From an uncultured Microbacteriaceae bacterium (GTDB lineage: Bacteria > Actinomycetota > Actinomycetes > Actinomycetales > Microbacteriaceae): a DNA stretch of 32,526 bases. The stretch lies in the NCBI GenBank assembly GCA_903857985.1, contig CAIOGW010000025.1, positions 1 through 32,526 on the forward strand. Reading direction: 5' to 3'. Position 1 is the first letter of the stretch; each line of letters begins with the position of its first letter. The notes below the pieces were generated by a model. It was not told the origin of the DNA. It was given only the letters and a program-made list of their open reading frames with translations, and searched no databases. The position numbers and the translations under genes are program-made. Below, in pieces: positions 14,907 to 22,915 of this stretch.

Positions 14907-16190
14907 CTAGACCAGATCGTGACGCACCACAATGGCATCGCGGGCCGGACCGACGCCAATGGCCGAGAAGCGGGCGCCGCTCATCTTTTCGAGCGCAAGA
15001 ACGTACTTCTGTGCGTTGGCTGGCAGATCGTCGAACGTGCGCACGCCCGTGATGTCTTCGGTCCAGCCAGAGAAGTTTTCGTAAATGGGTGTGGCGTGGT
15101 GAAAATCGCTCTGGTTCACCGGAACCTCGTCGACGCGCGTGCCGTCGACGTCGTAGGCCACACAGACAGGAATCTCGTCGAGGCCCGTAAGCACATCCAG
15201 TTTGGTCAGCACAAAATCGGTCACGCCATTGATGCGCGTGGTGTAGCGCGCGATGGGAGCGTCGTACCAGCCACAGCGGCGTGGCCGACCGGTGGTGGTG
15301 CCAAACTCAAAACCTTTGGAACGAAGGTATTCGCCCGAGTCATCGAAGAGCTCCGTGGGGAATGGCCCCGAGCCGACGCGCGTCGTGTACGCCTTGACCA
15401 CGGCAATCACACGGTCGACGCGGGTAGGGCCGATTCCCGAACCCGTGAGGGCACCTCCGCTAGTGGCGTTGGAGGACGTGACAAAGGGATACGTGCCGTG
15501 ATCTACGTCGAGCATGGTGGCCTGGCCACCCTCAAAGAGCACCGTCTTATTTGCGTCGAGCGCGCTGTTGAGCTCGAGCGACGTGTCACACACCATGGGG
15601 CGCAGACGATCGGCATATGACATGAGTTCGGTTATCACCTCGTCGGCTGTGATGGCGCGGCGGTTGTAGATCTTGACGAGCAAGTGATTCTTAATCTCGA
15701 GGGCGCTCTCCACCTTCTGGCGCAGAATTCCCTCATCAAAGATGTCTTGCACGCGGATGCCCACGCGGTTGATCTTGTCGGCGTAGGTAGGGCCGATTCC
15801 CCGGCCGGTGGTGCCAATCTGACGCTTGCCCAAGAATCGCTCGGTCACTTTGTCGAGTGTGCGGTGGTAGCTGGTGATGATGTGGGCGTTGGCGCTCACG
15901 CGAAGGCGTGAGACGTCGATGCCGCGCGACGATAGCGCCGAAAGCTCGCCAAAAAGCACCTCGAGATCAATCACTACGCCATTGGAAATCACGGGTGTCA
16001 CACCGGGCGTGAGGATTCCCGATGGCAGCAGGTGGAGCGCGTACTTCTCGTTTCCTACCACCACCGTGTGGCCGGCGTTATTGCCGCCGTTGAACTTGAC
16101 GACGTAGTCGATGCGACTGGCCAGGAGATCGGTGGCCTTGCCCTTACCCTCGTCGCCCCACTGGGCGCCCACGAGAACGATTGCTGGCAT
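14907..16190 (-). CDS. purA: Adenylosuccinate synthetase
   Basis: PurA condenses IMP with aspartate using GTP, the first step of the AMP branch. I start at [20 protein letters not shown] (427 residues), since GAGGGG lies seven bases upstream and the glycine-rich GTP loop must be near the N-terminus; the longer frame adds only 12 non-homologous residues. Key blocks are [45 protein letters not shown] and, near the C-terminal part, [17 protein letters not shown] -10 box at 16248-16253 gives a leader of about 55 bases. The flanking TrmH-family gene is co-oriented and its stop codon lies within that -10 box. Confidence 0.97.
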   Translation of the reverse strand: MPAIVLVGAQWGDEGKGKATDLLASRIDYVVKFNGGNNAGHTVVVGNEKYALHLLPSGILTPGVTPVISNGVVIDLEVLFGELSALSSRGIDVSRLRVSANAHIITSYHRTLDKVTERFLGKRQIGTTGRGIGPTYADKINRVGIRVQDIFDEGILRQKVESALEIKNHLLVKIYNRRAITADEVITELMSYADRLRPMVCDTSLELNSALDANKTVLFEGGQATMLDVDHGTYPFVTSSNATSGGALTGSGIGPTRVDRVIAVVKAYTTRVGSGPFPTELFDDSGEYLRSKGFEFGTTTGRPRRCGWYDAPIARYTTRINGVTDFVLTKLDVLTGLDEIPVCVAYDVDGTRVDEVPVNQSDFHHATPIYENFSGWTEDITGVRTFDDLPANAQKYVLALEKMSGARFSAIGVGPARDAIVVRHDLV

Positions 16191-16247
16191 GACGATTCCC
16201 CTCGTCGATGTTTCGGCGAAGCGCAAGACGCAACCTGCCAGTAGTTG

Positions 16248-16253
16248 ATTCTA
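16248..16253 (-). promoter_or_regulatory. -10 box of purA overlapping the TrmH-family stop codon
   Basis: On the minus strand TAGAAT (five of six to consensus) includes the TAG stop of the upstream TrmH-family gene. No good -35 is visible in the 3' end of that gene. Confidence 0.45.
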
Positions 16254-16892
16254 TCGTTTTGCGTGCTGTAATACCCACGAGTGCATGGTGACGGCGGCCG
16301 CCGCCGACGCGTTGATGGATCGCGTGGATCCGAACTGTGTGATCTCGATGACGTTGGTCGCGAGGGTGACGGCCTCGGGGGACAAACCGGGGCCCTCCTG
16401 GCCAAAGAGCATCAGACATTTCTCGGGCCATACGAACGTTTCGATGGGAACGCATCCGGGAACGTTATCGATGGCGAGCACGGGCACAGCGTTCTCAGCG
16501 GCCCACACACCGAGGTCTGCCACGGTTTCGTGATGCATCACGTGCTGGTAGCGGTCGGTGACCATGGCGCCACGTTTGTTCCATCGCTTCCGGCCCACGA
16601 TGTGAACGGCGGCCGCCCCGAACGCATTCGCACTGCGAACGATGGAGCCGATGTTCATGTCGTGCTGCCAGTTCTCAATCGCCACGTGAAACCCGTGACG
16701 ACGAGCATCGAGGTCGGCCACAATTGCGTCCATGCGCCAATAGCGATAGCGGTCAATCACGTTACGGGTATCGCCTTCGCGCAGCAGCTCGGGGTCGAAC
16801 TGTTCCCCGGTGGGCAACGCGCCCGCCCACGGACCAACGCCGGACGTGCTCAGTTCGTGCGTTGGCGCAGGAATGTGTTCAGGGGTATCCAC
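16251..16892 (-). CDS. TrmH-family (SpoU) RNA 2'-O-methyltransferase
   Basis: The 213-residue protein is a SPOUT methyltransferase that would use SAM to methylate a ribose in tRNA or rRNA. The three SpoU motifs are present: NIGSIVRSANAFGAAAVHIV, LMLFGQEGPGLSPE, and the knot motif IEITQFGSTRSINASAAAAV. The ~80 residues before motif 1 carry VIDRYRYWRMDAIVADLDAR. The exact RNA target cannot be read from sequence. The start is GTG with TAGATT exactly six bases upstream and no ribosome site, so it is probably leaderless. purA lies immediately downstream on the same strand. Confidence 0.92.
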   Translation of the reverse strand: MDTPEHIPAPTHELSTSGVGPWAGALPTGEQFDPELLREGDTRNVIDRYRYWRMDAIVADLDARRHGFHVAIENWQHDMNIGSIVRSANAFGAAAVHIVGRKRWNKRGAMVTDRYQHVMHHETVADLGVWAAENAVPVLAIDNVPGCVPIETFVWPEKCLMLFGQEGPGLSPEAVTLATNVIEITQFGSTRSINASAAAAVTMHSWVLQHAKR

Positions 16893-16898
16893 GTTTGA

Positions 16899-16904
16899 AA
16901 TCTA
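16899..16904 (-). promoter_or_regulatory. -10 box for leaderless TrmH-family gene
   Basis: TAGATT on the minus strand ends six bases before the GTG at 16892. It lies next to the dyad upstream of the acyl-CoA dehydrogenase operon, so the two divergent transcripts share this control region. Confidence 0.45.
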
Positions 16905-16914
16905 GACCGGATCG

Positions 16915-16948
16915 GAGATTAGTTCGCAATTACCTGAATCGTAATCTC
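16915..16948. promoter_or_regulatory. Inverted repeat upstream of the acyl-CoA dehydrogenase operon
   Basis: GAGATTA at 16915-16921 and TAATCTC at 16942-16948 are perfect 7-bp arms separated by 20 bases, in an AT-rich patch (16915-16975) that stands out from the GC-rich surroundings. It could be an operator for the operon. No regulator gene adjoins it, and I could not assign a promoter with confidence. Confidence 0.4.
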
Positions 16949-17021
16949 GTTTATTGCAAATTTTGTGTGTAATCACTGCCTGACTAAGTATTGGAAGACA
17001 TCAATAGGTGTGCGCGATGAT

Positions 17022-18194
17022 ATGAACATGTCAGAAAACTCCGTATCACAAGAAGACTTTGTTGAAATTCTCGGCGGGCTGCGCCAGTTCATTCGAGAAA
17101 AGGTCATGCCTCTCGAGCGCGAAATCGCTGAGGGCGACGCCATTCCTGAGTCCCTGCGCTCTCAGGCCAAAGACCTCGGGCTCTTTGGTTATGCCATAGG
17201 CCAAGAGTGGGGCGGCATTGGGCTCGACCCCGTTCAAGAGGCGGAGCTGGCAATCGAGTTGGGCTACACCAGTCTCGCTTTTCGTTCAATGTTTGGAACC
17301 AACAACGGAATTGCGGGACAAGTCATCTCCGGCTTTGGCACAGATAGCCAAAAGGAGACCTGGCTTGAAGGCATCGCCAGCGGTGACATTGTGGCATCGT
17401 TCGCTCTCACTGAAACCGGCGCCGGTTCGAATCCCTCAAGCATGCGCACCAAGGCCGTCACAACGAAGAGCGGCTGGAGCATTTCTGGTGAGAAGCGTTA
17501 CATCACCAATGCCCCGAGTGCTGATGTCTTCATCACTTTCGCCAAAGTGACGGACGACGCGGGAAAGAGCGCTGTTGAAGTGTTTATCGTTCCCAGCAAT
17601 TCCCCCGGCGTGACCGTCGGCCCGCACGACAAAAAGATGGGCCAGGCCGGGGCCTGGACTGCTGACGTGCACTTCGATGAGGTTGCGGTGACAGAGGATG
17701 CGCTCGTCGGCGGCAAGAGCGGTGTTGGTTACAGAGCCGCAATGACATCGCTGGCGAAGGGGCGGATCACTATCGCTGCTCTTGCCGTTGGCCAAGCACA
17801 AAGAGCTCTCGACGAGTCTCTCTCTTACGCGGCGATTGCCAAGCAGGGCGACGACATCATCGGAAACTTCCAACTTGTTCAAGCAATGTTGGCAGATCAG
17901 CAGGTGGGAGTCTCGTCCGGGCGAAGCCTCGTGCTCGATGCGGCACGCAACTACGCCAGCGGCGCCGACACGCGCATTGGCCCGTCAGTGGCAAAGCTCT
18001 ACTGCACCGAAATGGTGGGGCGGGTTGCCGACCTCGCCGTTCAAATCCACGGAGGGGCGGGTTACATTCGCGACTACTTCGTCGAGCAGATTTACCGCGA
18101 CGTTCGCCTGCTTAGACTCTACGAAGGAACAAGTGAAATCCAGCGCCTCATTATTGGGTCTAACCTCGTCAAGCAAGAGCTAGCGTCGAACTAG
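17022..18194 (+). CDS. Acyl-CoA dehydrogenase
   Basis: A FAD enzyme that oxidises an acyl-CoA to the enoyl-CoA and passes electrons to ETF. I use the ATG at 17022 (MNMSENSVSQEDF, 390 residues); the ATG at 17028 is equally possible, and the longer frame from 16965 has a Cys-rich start atypical of the family. Domains in order are the N-terminal helical part, the flavin segment ALTETGAGSNPSSMRTKA with WSISGEKRYITNAPSAD, and the C-terminal helical domain with VQIHGGAGYIRDYFVEQIYR. Catalytic base candidate is Glu368 in LYEGTSEIQR. Substrate (short-chain, branched or glutaryl-type) cannot be decided. etfB follows after 15 bases in one operon. Confidence 0.94.
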   Translation: MNMSENSVSQEDFVEILGGLRQFIREKVMPLEREIAEGDAIPESLRSQAKDLGLFGYAIGQEWGGIGLDPVQEAELAIELGYTSLAFRSMFGTNNGIAGQVISGFGTDSQKETWLEGIASGDIVASFALTETGAGSNPSSMRTKAVTTKSGWSISGEKRYITNAPSADVFITFAKVTDDAGKSAVEVFIVPSNSPGVTVGPHDKKMGQAGAWTADVHFDEVAVTEDALVGGKSGVGYRAAMTSLAKGRITIAALAVGQAQRALDESLSYAAIAKQGDDIIGNFQLVQAMLADQQVGVSSGRSLVLDAARNYASGADTRIGPSVAKLYCTEMVGRVADLAVQIHGGAGYIRDYFVEQIYRDVRLLRLYEGTSEIQRLIIGSNLVKQELASN

Positions 18195-18209
18195 TAAAGA
18201 GGGTCCTCC

Positions 18210-18986
18210 GTGAAAATTGTTGTACTCGTAAAGGAAGTCCCCGACACCTGGGGGGAGCGCCTTCTCGACCTTGAGACCGGTCTCGCCGATCGGGTGTCGA
18301 GTGAGCGCGTGATTGATGAAATCGTTGAACGCGGTCTGGAGTTCGCCATTTCCTTCGCTGAACAGAATGACGGAACCGAGGTCATTGCTCTTTCTATGGC
18401 GTCTGAGGAGGCCACGGGCACGCTCAGGAAGGCTCTCGCGATGGGGGCCGACCGTGGGGTCCTCATCGTTGACGAAGCGCTTCACGGGGCCGACATCACA
18501 CTCACGGCTCAAGTCCTCGCCGCGGCTCTTGAACACATCGGTTTTGACCTGATCGTGTCTGGCGACCAGTCCACCGACGGTGCCGGCGGAGTTGTTCCTT
18601 CCGCTGTTGCCGAACTTCTTGACATTCCGCAACTACCCCGGTTGGCGACTGTCGATCTGAACGAAAAGGAGGTGACGGGCGCGCACGTAACAGACCGAAT
18701 TACTCTGAGCCTTTCCGCGCCACTTCCCGCGATGATGTCTGTATCCGAGCGGTTTGCCGAACCTCGCTTTCCCAACTTCAAGGGCATCATGGCAGCCAAA
18801 AAGAAGCCGTTTGAGGTCCTCGGAATTGCCGAACTCGGGAAAGACATCAGCGTCCTTGATCGACCTCGATCGATCATGACGGAGATTGCAGGAAAACCTC
18901 CTCGTGAGTCGGGCGTGAAGGTTATTGCCGACGAGAACTCTGGGCGCGATCTCGCCGAGTTCCTCAAAAAGAATCAGCTGATTTAG
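18210..18986 (+). CDS. etfB: Electron transfer flavoprotein beta subunit
   Basis: EtfB binds AMP and, with EtfA, forms the soluble carrier that takes electrons from acyl-CoA dehydrogenases. The 258-residue protein starts at GTG with [19 protein letters not shown]. It has [20 protein letters not shown] and the AMP-site region [20 protein letters not shown], then the family signature region [20 protein letters not shown]. Length is typical. It sits 15 bases after the acyl-CoA dehydrogenase and ten before etfA. The VPDTW start and length fit the housekeeping (group 1) type rather than bifurcating Fix/Car types, but I did not test this. Confidence 0.95.
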   Translation: MKIVVLVKEVPDTWGERLLDLETGLADRVSSERVIDEIVERGLEFAISFAEQNDGTEVIALSMASEEATGTLRKALAMGADRGVLIVDEALHGADITLTAQVLAAALEHIGFDLIVSGDQSTDGAGGVVPSAVAELLDIPQLPRLATVDLNEKEVTGAHVTDRITLSLSAPLPAMMSVSERFAEPRFPNFKGIMAAKKKPFEVLGIAELGKDISVLDRPRSIMTEIAGKPPRESGVKVIADENSGRDLAEFLKKNQLI

Positions 18987-18996
18987 GGCGGAAAGC

Positions 18997-19959
18997 ATGA
19001 CCAACAACATCCTCGTTCTCCTCGACGTCTCTGCCGACGGTAGTCTCGCCCCCAGTTCGCACGAACTGCTCGGAGCGGCCGAGTCCCTCGGAACGCCGGT
19101 AGCACTCCTGGTTGGTTACTCCGAGCACCGAAATGCTCTGGCTCAAGCCGCAGCTGATGCCGGTGCCACAAAGGTCCTCTTGGCCGATGGTGACGACGGG
19201 GCTTACGTTGTTCCCGTGGTCGATGCCCTCGCGGCCGCTTTCGAACTCACCAAGCCGGATGCCGTTCTTGCTGCTCACTCAGATCTCAGCAAGGAAGCGG
19301 TCGCTCGACTTGCCGTTCGCGTGGGATGTGCAGTCAACGTTGACGCCGTAAACGTGACGAGGGACTCCGAAGGCGTTGTTGCTCACCATTCCGCTTACGG
19401 AGGCGCATACACGGTGGCCTCGTCTGCCACCTTTGGCGCTCCGGTTATCACTGTTCGTCAAGGATCAATCGAGGCTCGTGCAGGCAAGCAGCCTCTGGCA
19501 TCCGAGGCGCTCACCGTTGCGTCGAGCAATCGAAAATCTGCCACGATATCCAGCGTCACTATTGCGGACGCTCCGACGACCTCCCGGCCTGAACTTCGGG
19601 GGGCGAAGAAAGTCGTATCGGGTGGTCGCGGCTTAGGGTCGGCGGAAAAATTCGAACTTGTCGAGGAGTTGGCCGACGCCCTGGGTGCTGCTGTGGGTGC
19701 CTCTCGTGCCGCGGTTGACGCAGGTTTTGTGCCACAAAGCTTCCAAGTTGGACAAACCGGCGTGCAAGTTTCGCCCAACCTGTACATCGCACTGGGTATC
19801 TCTGGTGCGATCCAACACAAGGCCGGAATGCAAACGTCTCAGACCATCATCGCCATCAACAAGGATGAAACCGCCCCCATATTTGAGATTGCCGACTATG
19901 GCATCGTCGGCGACGTCTTTATTGTTGTTCCGCAGCTCATTGCCGCGCTGAAGAGGTAG
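18997..19959 (+). CDS. etfA: Electron transfer flavoprotein alpha subunit
   Basis: EtfA carries the redox FAD of the ETF heterodimer. The 320-residue protein has an N-terminal domain ([36 protein letters not shown]) and the C-terminal FAD domain with the full signature: [60 protein letters not shown], and [20 protein letters not shown]. The start ATG has GGCGGAAAG upstream. Thirteen bases separate it from the cytochrome gene, consistent with one operon and a direct electron hand-off. Confidence 0.96.
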   Translation: MTNNILVLLDVSADGSLAPSSHELLGAAESLGTPVALLVGYSEHRNALAQAAADAGATKVLLADGDDGAYVVPVVDALAAAFELTKPDAVLAAHSDLSKEAVARLAVRVGCAVNVDAVNVTRDSEGVVAHHSAYGGAYTVASSATFGAPVITVRQGSIEARAGKQPLASEALTVASSNRKSATISSVTIADAPTTSRPELRGAKKVVSGGRGLGSAEKFELVEELADALGAAVGASRAAVDAGFVPQSFQVGQTGVQVSPNLYIALGISGAIQHKAGMQTSQTIIAINKDETAPIFEIADYGIVGDVFIVVPQLIAALKR

Positions 19960-19972
19960 GCCAAAAAGTCTC

Positions 19973-21307
19973 ATGTCCGTCAATGCGCTCAGGCGCGGCC
20001 TGCCGCGTGTCTCTGGAGGCTCACCATGGCCAGACGGGCTTCCCGTAACGTCGAGCAAGAAAATCGACCAGCCCGCCGGCAACGTAGACCCCCTGCTGCG
20101 CGCCACCAGCAATGTTTCCCCGGGCCCCGTGCAACCCACTCAGGACGAAAAAACGGCGGCTAGCGCCCCTGTGGGTGAGGCACTTCTCGAGGGGTTTCGT
20201 CGCGGGCTCCCTCGGGTTGCCGGTGGAGAATCGTGGCCTAACCAGTCAGTTTCGTCGGGTGTACTTTCCGCCGCTCCTCATTCCCGTCACGAAGAGGAAA
20301 CGTCCAGCGTCGTTCCAGAACTCCCGGCACAGGTCGATGCAGCGGCCGGGCCGGCATCATCGTCACCGGCGAGTGATTCCGGCCCTATTCAGGGTCGTAT
20401 TTCTCTCAAGGAACGATTAGTCCTCTTGCCAATGACGAGCAAGATACTCCTCAGCTCGGCCGCGTTTGTGGTGCTTGCGGGAGTGATTATCCTGCTGGCC
20501 CGCATTTTCGTTCAGATACCGGCCATCGAATCGTTCATCACAGAGTTCCCGGGGACAACGTCGTTACCTGCTACCGCCCCGATCGGCCTACCCGCGTGGA
20601 TTGGTTGGCAGCACTTCTTCAACGTCTTCCTCATGGTGCTGATTATCCGCTCCGGTATCACGATTCGTAGGGAAAAACGTCCGGGGGCCTATTGGGCTCC
20701 GCGGCGAAACCCGGCTGCCAAGGTCAGCCTCACCGTTTGGTGGCATCAGTCGGTAGACACCCTGTGGCTGATCAACGGTCTCGCCTTCGTGGTGCTTCTC
20801 TTTGTTACTGGCCAGTGGATGAGGATTGTGCCCACGAGTTGGGAGGTTATCCCGAACGCCATTTCTGCTGGCATACAGTACGCAACACTCGACTGGCCTA
20901 CCGAAAACGGCTGGGTCAACTACAACAGCCTTCAAGTTCTCGCCTATTTCACAATAGTTTTTGTCGCCTCGCCGTTGGCTGCAATCACCGGCTATCGCAT
21001 GTCTGGCATGTGGCCTGAGCGGGCAAAGCGGCTCTCCGCGTTATTCCGGATGGAATGGGCCCGTGCCATCCACTTTCCGGTGATGATTTTCTTCTGTGGA
21101 TTCATTGTCATTCACGTGTTCTTGGTTATGACCACCGGCGCCCTGAAAAACCTCAACCACATGTACGCTGCCCGCGACGTGGTGGACTGGGTCGGGTTCT
21201 GGGTTTTCGCCGGCTCTCTAGCCATCATTGGTCTCGCGTGGTTTGCCGTTCGGCCGCTCGTGCTCGCGCCAATTGCCAGACTGTTTGGTTCGGTCACCAG
21301 CCGATAG
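19973..21307 (+). CDS. Membrane b-type cytochrome (formate dehydrogenase gamma-like) with a long motif-bearing N-terminal tail
   Basis: This 444-residue protein has a ~150-residue Pro/Ala/Ser-rich cytosolic tail and about five or six membrane helices (SSAAFVVLAGVIILLARIF, LAYFTIVFVASPLAAITGYR, FPVMIFFCGFIVIHVFLVMT). Candidate haem ligands are His214, His258, His367 and His381; the last two are 14 apart, as are His155/His169 of E. coli FdnI. The tail carries RRGLPRVSGGSPWP near residue 7 and RRGLPRVAGGESWP near 75. NLNHMYAARDVVDW near the end is typical of actinobacterial cytochrome b/b6-domain proteins. As the last gene after acyl-CoA dehydrogenase and ETF, I infer it passes ETF electrons to quinone, replacing or supplementing ETF:quinone oxidoreductase. 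That role is not established. Confidence 0.85.
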   Translation: MSVNALRRGLPRVSGGSPWPDGLPVTSSKKIDQPAGNVDPLLRATSNVSPGPVQPTQDEKTAASAPVGEALLEGFRRGLPRVAGGESWPNQSVSSGVLSAAPHSRHEEETSSVVPELPAQVDAAAGPASSSPASDSGPIQGRISLKERLVLLPMTSKILLSSAAFVVLAGVIILLARIFVQIPAIESFITEFPGTTSLPATAPIGLPAWIGWQHFFNVFLMVLIIRSGITIRREKRPGAYWAPRRNPAAKVSLTVWWHQSVDTLWLINGLAFVVLLFVTGQWMRIVPTSWEVIPNAISAGIQYATLDWPTENGWVNYNSLQVLAYFTIVFVASPLAAITGYRMSGMWPERAKRLSALFRMEWARAIHFPVMIFFCGFIVIHVFLVMTTGALKNLNHMYAARDVVDWVGFWVFAGSLAIIGLAWFAVRPLVLAPIARLFGSVTSR

Positions 21308-21310
21308 GCT
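21305..21310 (+). promoter_or_regulatory. Putative -10 box of the quinone oxidoreductase gene
   Basis: TAGGCT overlaps the cytochrome b stop and ends nine bases before the next ATG. This implies a separate promoter with a leader of only a few bases. Confidence 0.4.
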
Positions 21311-21319
21311 CAACCCACC

Positions 21320-22285
21320 ATGTCACAAGCAATCGTCGTCGATCAGCCCGGAGACTCGTCGGTTCTCAACTACCGCGAGGTGGCCGACCCCGTTGCGGGG
21401 CCCGGTGAGGTGTTGATTCGCACCACGGCCATCGGCATCAACTTCATCGACATTTATCATCGCGAGGGCAAGTACCCGGTGGAGTATCCGTTCACCCCGG
21501 GCAAGGAGGCCGTGGGCATCATCGTGGCGCTCGGTGAGGGCGTCACCGGCCTGGCTGTGGGCGACCGCATTGCCACCACGGAAGCAGCGCGGGCCTACGC
21601 CGAGCTGGTCGTGGTGCCCGCTGAGGGCGCGTTGCCCGTGCCCGCCGGTCTCTCCGACGAGGTGGCTGTGGCCCTTCCCCTTCAGGGAATGACGGCGCAC
21701 TATCTCGTGAACTCGAGTTTCCCGCTCGAAGCAGGGCAGACCTGCATCGTGCACGCCGCCGCCGGTGGCGTGGGGCTACTGCTCACGCAGATGGCCAAAG
21801 CCAAAGGAGCGCGCGTGATTGCGACCGTCTCGTCTCCCGAGAAGGAGGTGCTGGCTCGCGAGGCCGGTGCCGATGTGGTGCTGGGATACGACGACTTTGC
21901 GGCCAAAGCCCGGGAGTTGACCAACGGCGAGGGCGTGCACGTGGTTTACGACGGCGTGGGCAAGACCACATTTGATCAGTCACTGGCCGCGCTCCGGATT
22001 CGAGGCGTGTTGGTGTCGTTCGGCTCGGCGTCCGGGGCCGCAGCGCCATTGGACATGTCACGCTTGGCCCAGGGCGGTTCGCTCACAGTGACACGGCCCA
22101 CACTGTGGAGCTTTCTCCAGACACCCGAGGAGCGCGCCTGGCGTTGGGGTGAGGTCAGCTCGGCAGCCGTGAGCGGTCAGCTCGATGTGCGCGTGGGTGC
22201 CATTTTCCCCCTGAGCGATACTGCTGCCGCCCACGATGCCCTCACGGGTCGTCACACCACCGGCAAGGTCGTGCTGATTCCCTAG
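21320..22285 (+). CDS. NADPH:quinone oxidoreductase (zinc-free MDR family)
   Basis: The 321-residue protein is a quinone reductase of the medium-chain dehydrogenase family. It has the N-terminal GroES-like fold (VLIRTTAIGINFIDIYHREG, FTPGKEAVGIIVALGEGVTG) and the Rossmann NADPH fold with HAAAGGVGLLLTQMAKAKGA. VVYDGVGKTTFDQSLAALR and TGKVVLIP complete the match. Zinc-binding Cys and His of alcohol dehydrogenases are absent, as in QorA/zeta-crystallin. It would reduce quinones with NADPH to semiquinone or quinol. It follows the cytochrome gene by 12 bases but seems to have its own -10 box. Confidence 0.92.
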   Translation: MSQAIVVDQPGDSSVLNYREVADPVAGPGEVLIRTTAIGINFIDIYHREGKYPVEYPFTPGKEAVGIIVALGEGVTGLAVGDRIATTEAARAYAELVVVPAEGALPVPAGLSDEVAVALPLQGMTAHYLVNSSFPLEAGQTCIVHAAAGGVGLLLTQMAKAKGARVIATVSSPEKEVLAREAGADVVLGYDDFAAKARELTNGEGVHVVYDGVGKTTFDQSLAALRIRGVLVSFGSASGAAAPLDMSRLAQGGSLTVTRPTLWSFLQTPEERAWRWGEVSSAAVSGQLDVRVGAIFPLSDTAAAHDALTGRHTTGKVVLIP

Positions 22286-22290
22286 CTCCC

Positions 22291-22307
22291 TGCCGCAACT
22301 GGCGGCA
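22291..22307. terminator. Hairpin between convergent quinone oxidoreductase and pyrE
   Basis: TGCCGC at 22291-22296 pairs with GCGGCA at 22302-22307 around AACTG, in the 33-bp convergent gap. No U-run is present; a bidirectional terminator role is plausible. Confidence 0.4.
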
Positions 22308-22318
22308 TCACGCGTCGG

Positions 22319-22867
22319 CTAGGCGAGTCCCAGGTCGGAGAGGCCAATCGCCGAAAGGTAGGGATATCCCGCAGACTCGATGCGTTCTTTGGCGCCGGTG
22401 TCGCGATCAACGACCACGGCGACCGCCGCCACGGTGGCCCCCGCACGCTCGAGTGCCTCAATCGCGGCAAGCGGGGATCCGCCCGTTGTCGAGGTGTCTT
22501 CCAAAACAATCACGCGCTTGCCGGCCAGTTCAGGACCCTCGACCTGTCTGCCGCGGCCGTGGTCTTTGGCCTGTTTGCGCACCACGAAGGCGTCGTAGGC
22601 GACACCGCGCGCCACCCCCTGATGCATGACCGCAGCAGCAATCGGGTCAGCGCCCATGGTGAGGCCACCCACCGCGGCGATGTCGGGAATGTCCGCAATC
22701 AGGTCGAGCATCACCTGACCAATGAGCGGTGCCACCACGTGGTCAAGACTCACGCGGCGAAGATCGACGTAGTACGTTGCTTTCTGTCCGCTGGTAAGCG
22801 TGAAGTCACCGTGAAAAACGGCGTCGCGCGTGATGTGTTCGATGAGTTCACTGCGTGCGTCAGACAT
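22319..22867 (-). CDS. pyrE: Orotate phosphoribosyltransferase
   Basis: PyrE attaches orotate to PRPP to give OMP in pyrimidine synthesis. The 182-residue protein begins MSDARSELIEHITRDAVFHG and has FTLTSGQKATYYVDLRR, VGGLTMGADPIAAAVMH, the mobile loop region AFVVRKQAKDHGRGRQVEGP, and the PRPP loop VIVLEDTSTTGGSPLAAIEA. Length is typical of the short bacterial form. It is divergent from xthA by 48 bases. TAGTCT ends exactly six bases before the ATG and there is no ribosome site, so it is probably leaderless. Confidence 0.96.
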   Translation of the reverse strand: MSDARSELIEHITRDAVFHGDFTLTSGQKATYYVDLRRVSLDHVVAPLIGQVMLDLIADIPDIAAVGGLTMGADPIAAAVMHQGVARGVAYDAFVVRKQAKDHGRGRQVEGPELAGKRVIVLEDTSTTGGSPLAAIEALERAGATVAAVAVVVDRDTGAKERIESAGYPYLSAIGLSDLGLA

Positions 22868-22873
22868 GAGCCC

Positions 22874-22879
22874 AGACTA
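22874..22879 (-). promoter_or_regulatory. -10 box for leaderless pyrE
   Basis: TAGTCT on the minus strand ends six bases before the pyrE ATG at 22867. It shares the 48-bp divergent region with the xthA box. Confidence 0.5.
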
Positions 22880-22903
22880 CCCGCGCTACCCGCACACGGG
22901 CAG

Positions 22904-22909
22904 TAGCGT
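22904..22909 (+). promoter_or_regulatory. -10 box for leaderless xthA
   Basis: TAGCGT ends six bases before the xthA ATG at 22916, the same geometry as pyrE on the other strand. Confidence 0.45.
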
Positions 22910-22915
22910 TGAGGC

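Noticed and set aside
17412-17428. GGTTCGAATCCC resembling a tRNA T-arm
   Set aside because: It encodes the conserved GAGSNPS segment of acyl-CoA dehydrogenase, and no cloverleaf can be folded around it.
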